Shown: one piece after another, positions 33,833 to 37,570 of the stretch
Position numbering within the stretch: the stretch's first letter is position 1
How the letters are laid out: every line of letters starts with the position of its first letter
From: Halalkalibacter wakoensis JCM 9140
GTDB lineage: Bacteria; Bacillota; Bacilli; Bacillales; Bacillaceae_D
DNA: 37,570 nucleotides
NCBI RefSeq assembly: GCF_000513095.1
Contig: NZ_BAUT01000039.1
Location: 1-37,570 of the forward strand
Direction: 5' to 3'
Translations under genes and position numbers: made by a program
Notes under the pieces: generated by a model
Database searches by the model: none
Told to the model about the DNA's origin: nothing
The model's input: the letters and a program-made list of their open reading frames with translations, nothing else

Positions 33833-34396
33833 TTATGAAAATACTGATTTAATCACGTTTATAGCTTCTCCTCTTTTATATTTCTCGATGAAATCAATTA
33901 AAAGAATCTCTAAGACTCTTTCCACAGTGAAATGATGGTTAGGAAAAAGCTCTGCCATATCTGAAAATAAGATCTCCATTCTAAGTATATCCTCCCGAAC
34001 CAACCTCATATACACCATTTTTATTTCATCGTTTGGTTGAGGCTTTTTCATCGGATAAAGTGGTTCTGTTTCTTCCTCTCGTTTTTGATAGTATTTAAGC
34101 CTAACATTATACGTAGACTTATCTCTTTCCAGAAATAGTTGGTGCATGCCCTTCACATCTTGAGTTTCTCTAACGTGGTCCACGATGTCATCTAAGAGTA
34201 GTTGAAGGAGATCATCAGGTCTATACTGTTCTTCAATTAATTTCGTTACGTCATCACATAAGTTTTTCATCCTAAAATAAACATCATCAGGTAAAGATAT
34301 TTTTATGCTTGCTTTTGAAGGGGTAATCAATTTAAGAAATGGCGACCGTCCTTTTATCTCAGCTTGCATTAAATTTCTTTCACTATATGCCCTCAA
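33833..34396 (-). CDS. Phage-type protein with ribbon-helix-helix-like segment
   Basis: An unrecognised 187-residue protein whose stop is only 20 bases from the attachment core, so it is the outermost gene of the element. SIKISLPDDVYFRMKNL followed by RPDDLLQLLLDDIVDHV (about 31-73) has the strand-helix-helix pattern of ribbon-helix-helix DNA-binding proteins. The rest is charged and helical. The TTG at 34396 has AGGAGAG seven bases ahead and lies inside the preceding gene (14-base overlap), so translation is probably coupled. A DNA-binding role is inferred from pattern only. Confidence 0.65.
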   Translation of the reverse strand: MRAYSERNLMQAEIKGRSPFLKLITPSKASIKISLPDDVYFRMKNLCDDVTKLIEEQYRPDDLLQLLLDDIVDHVRETQDVKGMHQLFLERDKSTYNVRLKYYQKREEETEPLYPMKKPQPNDEIKMVYMRLVREDILRMEILFSDMAELFPNHHFTVERVLEILLIDFIEKYKRGEAINVIKSVFS

Positions 34397-34766
34397 AGAT
34401 AATCTCTCCTCTCTCCAATCGTAATTCTTGCATGAAGATTCTGTGTGCTACTTTGCGAATGCTTCGACACCCCCATAAGGCAGCATAATAAGCAATTTGT
34501 TCTTCTAGAAAAACATCTACTTTCACATGGACTGTATCTTTTAAATTTTGATATTCAACTTCGTAAAATTCAGAGTGTCTCGATAACGCTGTTTTTAAGA
34601 CCTTTGTGCAGTATTCTGTTTCGGTTTCCCTTCGCTCGATTGAAGCTCTAATAATAAATTCTTTCTCATCTTTCGTAACAGGAATTTTAATATCGCGTTT
34701 TTTATCTGAGCGAGTTCTTCTGGAGACGTCTTTTTTCTTCTGGTTAAGCATTGGATTGATATGCAC
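34383..34766 (-). CDS. Phage-type protein, TRSDKKRD family, ribbon-helix-helix-like
   Basis: A 127-residue basic protein. The start with LNQKKKDVSRRTRSDKKRDIK matches a small protein family I recall from Bacillus prophages and plasmids. IPVTKDEKEFIIRASIERR (about 28-46) and VHVKVDVFLEEQIAYYAA (about 78-95) each look like the strand plus helix of a ribbon-helix-helix unit, so it may have two. GTG 34766 has AAGGTGG ahead; an ATG four codons later is possible. Tandem TTACC repeats lie upstream. Function unknown; probably DNA binding. Confidence 0.65.
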   Translation of the reverse strand: MHINPMLNQKKKDVSRRTRSDKKRDIKIPVTKDEKEFIIRASIERRETETEYCTKVLKTALSRHSEFYEVEYQNLKDTVHVKVDVFLEEQIAYYAALWGCRSIRKVAHRIFMQELRLERGEIIFEGI

Positions 34767-34813
34767 CCTACTACACCACCTTCACTTTTTAAAAATAACC
34801 TCCCTTAGCTCTG

Positions 34814-34845
34814 GGTAACTCGGTAAACAGGTAACTTGGTAAAAA
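34814..34845 (-). repeat. Four 8-base tandem repeats of TTACC
   Basis: Read on the minus strand, four successive octamers end in TTACC (TTTTTACC, AAGTTACC, TGTTTACC, GAGTTACC). On the plus strand this is two 16-base copies starting GGTAACT. They lie 48-79 bases upstream of the gene at 34766 and look like an operator array. Confidence 0.65.
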
Positions 34846-34870
34846 TAATGTACGAAAGAGAGGAGGGACG

Positions 34871-35254
34871 TCACACACCCCCGCCCCCGAACTTAATAGA
34901 TACCCCTCCACCCGGACTAAACACTTTTGGACTAGCTATAGGTTGTTCCTCTACTCTTCTTTTCTGGTACCTTGGTTGTTCTTTTGAAATCGCCTTTTCT
35001 ATAATCTGAGGCTCATTTACTACAGTTGCTTTTTGATTTAACCAAAGCTCATCTTGACCTTCTGACCACAATGGAACTGGCAAAGACATCCCTTTCTTTA
35101 AGTATGGTTCTACTATTCTAGAAAACTGTTCCGTGTGACCAGCAATAAAAAGAGCAGCTCTTATGATTTGACTCTTATCTAGATGGGTGGAATTAAACAC
35201 ATTTTCAACATACTGCTTATAAGCATCATCATATCTAACGGTTGGTCTATACAT
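34871..35254 (-). CDS. Phage-type ribbon-helix-helix-like protein with glycine-rich tail
   Basis: A 127-residue protein starting MYRPTVRYDDAYKQYVEN; TVRYDDAYKQYVENVF and DKSQIIRAALFIAGH (about 5-55) form a likely ribbon-helix-helix domain. A Pro/Gln-rich linker leads to a glycine-rich tail (SPGGGVSIKFGGGGV). I recall similar proteins near the lysis genes of Bacillus prophages. The ATG has a strong AGGAGGGA site, and three CGTCA repeats overlap the leader, suggesting self-regulation. It is the first gene of a likely three-gene unit. Confidence 0.68.
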   Translation of the reverse strand: MYRPTVRYDDAYKQYVENVFNSTHLDKSQIIRAALFIAGHTEQFSRIVEPYLKKGMSLPVPLWSEGQDELWLNQKATVVNEPQIIEKAISKEQPRYQKRRVEEQPIASPKVFSPGGGVSIKFGGGGV

Positions 35255-35267
35255 CTAAAATCCCTCC

Positions 35268-35343
35268 TGACGTCTTATTGACGTGTTTTGACGCACATTG
35301 CTATATCAAGATGTATACATATTGTCTACTATTGCGACGTCTT
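35268..35343. promoter_or_regulatory. Divergent operator/promoter region with CGTCA repeats and a palindrome
   Basis: TGACG recurs at 35268-35272, 35279-35283 and 35289-35293, that is, every 10-11 bases, just upstream of the minus-strand gene. GACGTCTT occurs at 35269-35276 and again at 35336-35343. A perfect palindrome ATGTATACAT (35311-35320) lies inside the 17-base spacer of the minus-strand promoter TAGACA/TATAGC. The remaining stretch to 35505 is AT-rich, with a weak plus-strand TTTAAT-18-TACAAT promoter for the regulator gene. Confidence 0.55.
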
Positions 35344-35511
35344 GTGTGTCTTTAATAAAAAAGTATTAAATTTGTACAATGATTAGAACTATTAATACAA
35401 AAAAATTTTATACTTTATCAACCCTGTTTTATAAGAACCAACAATTTATTTTTACAAATAAAGGATAAGAAGAAAAGAGATAGAATATCTTTTATTAAGG
35501 AGGTAATGACC

Positions 35512-35724
35512 TTGCTAAAACCTAGAATAAAAGTTAAATTGGCTGAGTTAGAACTTCAGCAAGTGGACATAGCGGAAGAGTTTAGTGTTAGTAAGATGAC
35601 CTTTAGCAACTGGGCAACCGGAAAGTCACGACCGAGTTTAGAGCAGGCTTTTAAGTTGGCTAAGAGGCTTGATTGCTTAGTAGATGATTTATGGGATTAT
35701 AAGGAGGATAAAGATGAGTCTTAA
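35512..35724 (+). CDS. Cro/CI-type (XRE) transcriptional regulator
   Basis: A 70-residue helix-turn-helix protein: IKVKLAELELQQVDIAEEF then SVSKMTFSNWATGKSRPSLEQ is a complete XRE domain, followed by an acidic tail. TTG at 35512 is preferred, because AAGGAGGT (35497-35504) is eight bases ahead; an ATG at 35506 is only one base from that site. It is the only plus-strand unit of the element in the window, divergent from the ribbon-helix-helix genes, and may repress the promoter with the palindrome between them. Confidence 0.85.
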   Translation: MLKPRIKVKLAELELQQVDIAEEFSVSKMTFSNWATGKSRPSLEQAFKLAKRLDCLVDDLWDYKEDKDES

Positions 35725-35857
35725 ATCAACGATCTATAAAATATTGCGGATTTGGAATGACGTAGACGCTGTTAGAAAAGGAAGGGTAGGAAAGCGGATT
35801 GGAAGACGTGTGGCAGGTAAAGCAACAGGAAAGGCTATGAAAAAACTGTTCAAATAA
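35714..35857 (+). CDS. 47-residue basic protein of prophage type
   Basis: This short gene starts 11 bases before the regulator stop, with a perfect AAGGAGG (35701-35707) six bases ahead. The protein starts MSLKSTIYKILRIWNDVDAV and continues with a run of Arg, Gly and Lys (KGRVGKRIGRRVAGKATGKA) to KKLFK. Net charge is strongly positive. I recall similar small proteins near phage regulators in Bacillus but no function; nucleic acid binding or membrane interaction are possible. Confidence 0.7.
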   Translation: MSLKSTIYKILRIWNDVDAVRKGRVGKRIGRRVAGKATGKAMKKLFK

Positions 35858-36128
35858 AAACCTTTATGACTTCTAATTTCAAATCAAAAAAAGAGAGTCA
35901 GATAAGATTTTGTAGGGGTAATATGTCGGAGTGGAACTCCTTATTTCTTCTCTTGAAACCATTGATTTGATAAGCTTTTTACAACTTAGGTTGACTACCT
36001 TGGTAGTTAAGTGAACTGGGACACTATTTTTTTGTCCCAGTTGAAGTTTTGGAGACCAACAGTAGTTACTGATAATAGTAACTACTGTTTCTTTCGTAAC
36101 TACTGTTGGTTTCTGTTATTAGTTACTA
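35858..36128. other. Hairpin-rich gap between the regulator unit and the lysis cassette
   Basis: No gene is seen in these 271 bases. The right half holds three hairpin systems in a row: ACTACC/GGTAGT (35994-36007), a 10-base stem AACTGGGACA (36014-36023 with 36033-36042) and a set of repeated arms (36056-36130). They lie between converging genes and may end or regulate transcription of both. Confidence 0.6.
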
Positions 36129-36130
36129 TT
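36056..36130. repeat. Four mutually pairing inverted-repeat arms
   Basis: Arm 1 CCAACAGTAGTTAC (36056-36069) is perfectly complementary to arm 3 (36096-36109, 14 bases) and, as AACAGTAGTTACT, to arm 2 (36077-36089, 13 bases). Arm 2 as AATAGTAACTA (36074-36084) also pairs with arm 4 (36120-36130, 11 bases). The pairings exclude one another. No clear T-run follows on either strand. Confidence 0.75.
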
Positions 36131-37052
36131 AAAAAAGTCGGTTCCACGTTTGCGGACCGACAATACCGTCTACCATTATACCAGCTGCACGTTGGAACTC
36201 ACGAACTGCTGCTTCTGTGATCGGGCCGTACCAACCATCAATCGCCACTCCTAAAATAGCTTGGACAGCTTCGATGTCTTTCCCTCTCATCATAGGAATT
36301 GTACGTCTTAACAAGCGAGAGTATTTTGGTTTTGACAGCTTATTACCTGCAGCAATCGCACCAAATACTTGCGGACCAGCAATACCGTCAATAATCAAAC
36401 CATGTTGCTCCTGATAAGCTCTAACAAGTCGCTCTGTCTCATCACCATAAATACCATCAACTTTTGCCCCTACGGCACGCTGGACAACCTCAACATCGGC
36501 ACCTCTCATGTATGGACGGACATTACGAAGCAAGCGTTGCGAGGACGATGTTTGGACGCCTTTCACTTGCGGCTTGACTTTTTCTTCTTTTACAGGTGAT
36601 TTGTTGCCAGTTAAAGAGAGTCTTACCTTATTCATATCGATACCAGGACACGCGGTAGATGCACCGCTGAATTCTTTATGACCTAATACATCTTTCTCTT
36701 TTAGTCCAAAGCGCTTCATAGCAAGCTTCGTACGTTCTTCAAACGCCTTTTCTTGAGCCTCAGTAAACTTGCCGTTACCAACAAGACAGATATGATAAGT
36801 AATGGTGTTATGGTTAGCTATTCCGTTCGTAATCACATTAGGATCATAACATAGTTGAACTGTACCATCCGGAAAGATGATCTCATGGTAACCACCAGTA
36901 TTCCAACCTAGCCCCTTCCAACGTCCGTTCCAGAAAGCCCAAAAGTCACCACCTGTTGTTGCTGAGTGGTGACGTGCGATTTTAGTAATACGAGATAATG
37001 GGCGTGTAGATCTTTTCGGTGTGCGGTCACGAATATCAATAATTTTAGTCAT
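36129..37052 (-). CDS. Phage endolysin: N-acetylmuramoyl-L-alanine amidase with two peptidoglycan-binding repeats
   Basis: The lytic enzyme that opens the cell wall at the end of a phage cycle. The N-terminal Amidase_2 (PGRP-type) domain (about 1-155) has zinc-ligand motifs IARHHSA (His29), a central NHNTITYHICLVGNG and GHKEFSGASTACPG (about 142-155, His and Cys). Two PG_binding_1 repeats follow, about 173-240 (RGADVEVVQRAVGAKVDGIYG) and 243-307 (RGKDIEAVQAILGVAIDGWYG). 307 residues. The start forms a TAATG overlap with the holin stop and has GGAGAG ahead. B. subtilis skin also carries an amidase gene (cwlA). Confidence 0.93.
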   Translation of the reverse strand: MTKIIDIRDRTPKRSTRPLSRITKIARHHSATTGGDFWAFWNGRWKGLGWNTGGYHEIIFPDGTVQLCYDPNVITNGIANHNTITYHICLVGNGKFTEAQEKAFEERTKLAMKRFGLKEKDVLGHKEFSGASTACPGIDMNKVRLSLTGNKSPVKEEKVKPQVKGVQTSSSQRLLRNVRPYMRGADVEVVQRAVGAKVDGIYGDETERLVRAYQEQHGLIIDGIAGPQVFGAIAAGNKLSKPKYSRLLRRTIPMMRGKDIEAVQAILGVAIDGWYGPITEAAVREFQRAAGIMVDGIVGPQTWNRLF

Positions 37053-37270
37053 TACTTTTCACTCTCCTCTAATTCTTTTAATAATTTCTTATTTTCTACT
37101 GCTTTTTTGGTAATGTCATTGTCTTTCCACGCTGCATATACGGCAAGAACAGCTACAACAAGACTAACAAGACCCTCCACAATATCCTCTGGTACATTAA
37201 TCCCAAAATAAGTTAACAACGCCACAATCAAGCCGAAAAAACGTGTTATACTCGCTGTATCAAACATCAT
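37052..37270 (-). CDS. Phage holin, SPP1 type
   Basis: A 72-residue holin that would make membrane lesions to release or activate the endolysin. Two membrane segments (about 8-24, ITRFFGLIVALLTYFGI, and 32-47, EGLVSLVVAVLAVYAAW) are joined by a short turn. They are followed by the charged KDNDITKKAVENKKLLKEL tail, typical of the SPP1 holin family. It overlaps the upstream gene by four bases (ATGA) and the endolysin by one (TAATG). AAGGAG lies ten bases before the ATG at 37270. Confidence 0.88.
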   Translation of the reverse strand: MMFDTASITRFFGLIVALLTYFGINVPEDIVEGLVSLVVAVLAVYAAWKDNDITKKAVENKKLLKELEESEK

Positions 37271-37551
37271 TGTTTACCCACTCCTTTTAATTGATCAATT
37301 CGTCTGTGTGCTTGCTTTGATGACTCTTCAACCCTTGTGACACGCTCTGTTACTTGCGCTAATTGTTTTTCATTCGCTTTTAAATCAATGCGGATGTCAT
37401 CCACACCTTTACTGATGTAGCCTAATGCTGCTTTGACCTCTGCATCTTGTCGGCTATCTGACTTTACTTCTTTTGTACGGTTGAATTGATAGGCTAAGTA
37501 GCTAATAACCAATCCGCATATTGCAACTAATACTCCTAGTTCGATTGACAA
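37267..37551 (-). CDS. Phage lysis-cassette membrane protein with coiled coil
   Basis: A 94-residue protein with an N-terminal membrane segment (about 5-22, LGVLVAICGLVISYLAYQF), then a charged helical part with RQDAEVKAALGYISKGVDDIRIDLKA and a coiled coil (EKQLAQVTERVTRVEESSKQ). I recall close relatives placed directly before holins in Bacillus and Listeria phages. It is XhlA-like in layout, with the membrane segment at the other end. The start is TTG at 37551, with GGCGGTGAT ahead. The role (holin partner or accessory) is inferred from position. The next gene lies beyond the window. Confidence 0.8.
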   Translation of the reverse strand: MSIELGVLVAICGLVISYLAYQFNRTKEVKSDSRQDAEVKAALGYISKGVDDIRIDLKANEKQLAQVTERVTRVEESSKQAHRRIDQLKGVGKQ

Positions 37552-37570
37552 ATGATCACCGCCTTTGCAT

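Noticed and set aside
35506-35511. ATG start for the XRE regulator
   Set aside because: Only one base separates it from the AAGGAGGT site; the TTG six bases later has proper spacing.
36056-36130. CRISPR-like repeat array
   Set aside because: The repeats are inverted, short (11-14 bases) and irregularly spaced, with no cas genes; they are alternative hairpin arms.
1-37570. tRNA, rRNA and insertion sequences
   Set aside because: I looked for tRNA-like cloverleaf ends, rRNA motifs, transposase motifs and flanking inverted repeats and saw none that I could support.

Overview
The window comes from the chromosome of an endospore-forming member of the Bacillaceae. It carries gpr, sda, the sigK 3' part, a spore-type histidine kinase, comEA/EB/EC/ER and the yqeH-to-yqeM cluster in an order close to that of Bacillus subtilis. 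The low GC content, strong AGGAGG ribosome binding sites and frequent TTG/GTG starts agree with this. A complete seven-gene Mrp Na+/H+ antiporter operon suggests, but does not prove, an alkaliphilic or halotolerant species.

Layout, left to right. (1) 1-3249: gpr (-), rpsT (+), holA (-) and the small gene yqzM (+). (2) 3298-6946: the DNA-uptake operon comEA-comEB-comEC (-). (3) 7001-8151: a DUF2533 gene and comER (+). (4) 8200-13603: a tightly coupled minus-strand operon yqeH-aroE-yhbY-nadD-yqeK-rsfS-cvfB-like-yqeM, covering ribosome assembly and silencing, shikimate, NAD and Ap4A metabolism. It has an S1-domain RNA-binding gene inserted before yqeM and lacks the yqeG gene I expected beside yqeH. 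(5) 13604-14263: an AT-rich region with four DnaA boxes, directly upstream of sda, the replication/sporulation checkpoint gene. The sda ribosome binding site is separated from its ATG by a hairpin. (6) 14314-20671: a small membrane-anchored protein gene (-) and the mrpABCDEFG operon (+). (7) 20720-26183: glcF and glcD (-), their likely CdaR-type regulator, and psd, with pssA divergent. (8) 26506-33340: HU, a DUF2935 protein, a CstA-type transporter, an SDR oxidoreductase, an orphan sporulation-type kinase, a truncated copy of a structured dispersed repeat, two small proteins and a YitT-family membrane protein.

(9) 33525-37570 is the most interesting part. The minus strand encodes only the C-terminal part of sigma-K. 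The sigma-K homology stops exactly at an AATGA pentamer (33808-33812), the core sequence used by the B. subtilis skin element. Everything to the right is phage-like: three small ribbon-helix-helix-like proteins with short repeated operators in front of two of them, a Cro/CI-type regulator, a 47-residue basic protein, and a lysis cassette (holin accessory protein, SPP1-type holin, amidase with two peptidoglycan-binding repeats). This fits a sigK-intervening prophage that would be excised in the mother cell to rebuild sigK. The sigK 5' part and the recombinase must lie beyond the right edge and are not seen.

Several genes bear on entry into and execution of sporulation: Sda (checkpoint), the orphan kinase (possible Sda target, possible sigma-H promoter), sigma-K (late mother-cell transcription) and Gpr (germination). 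Function calls are by eye from motifs and remembered family sequences; no search was run.
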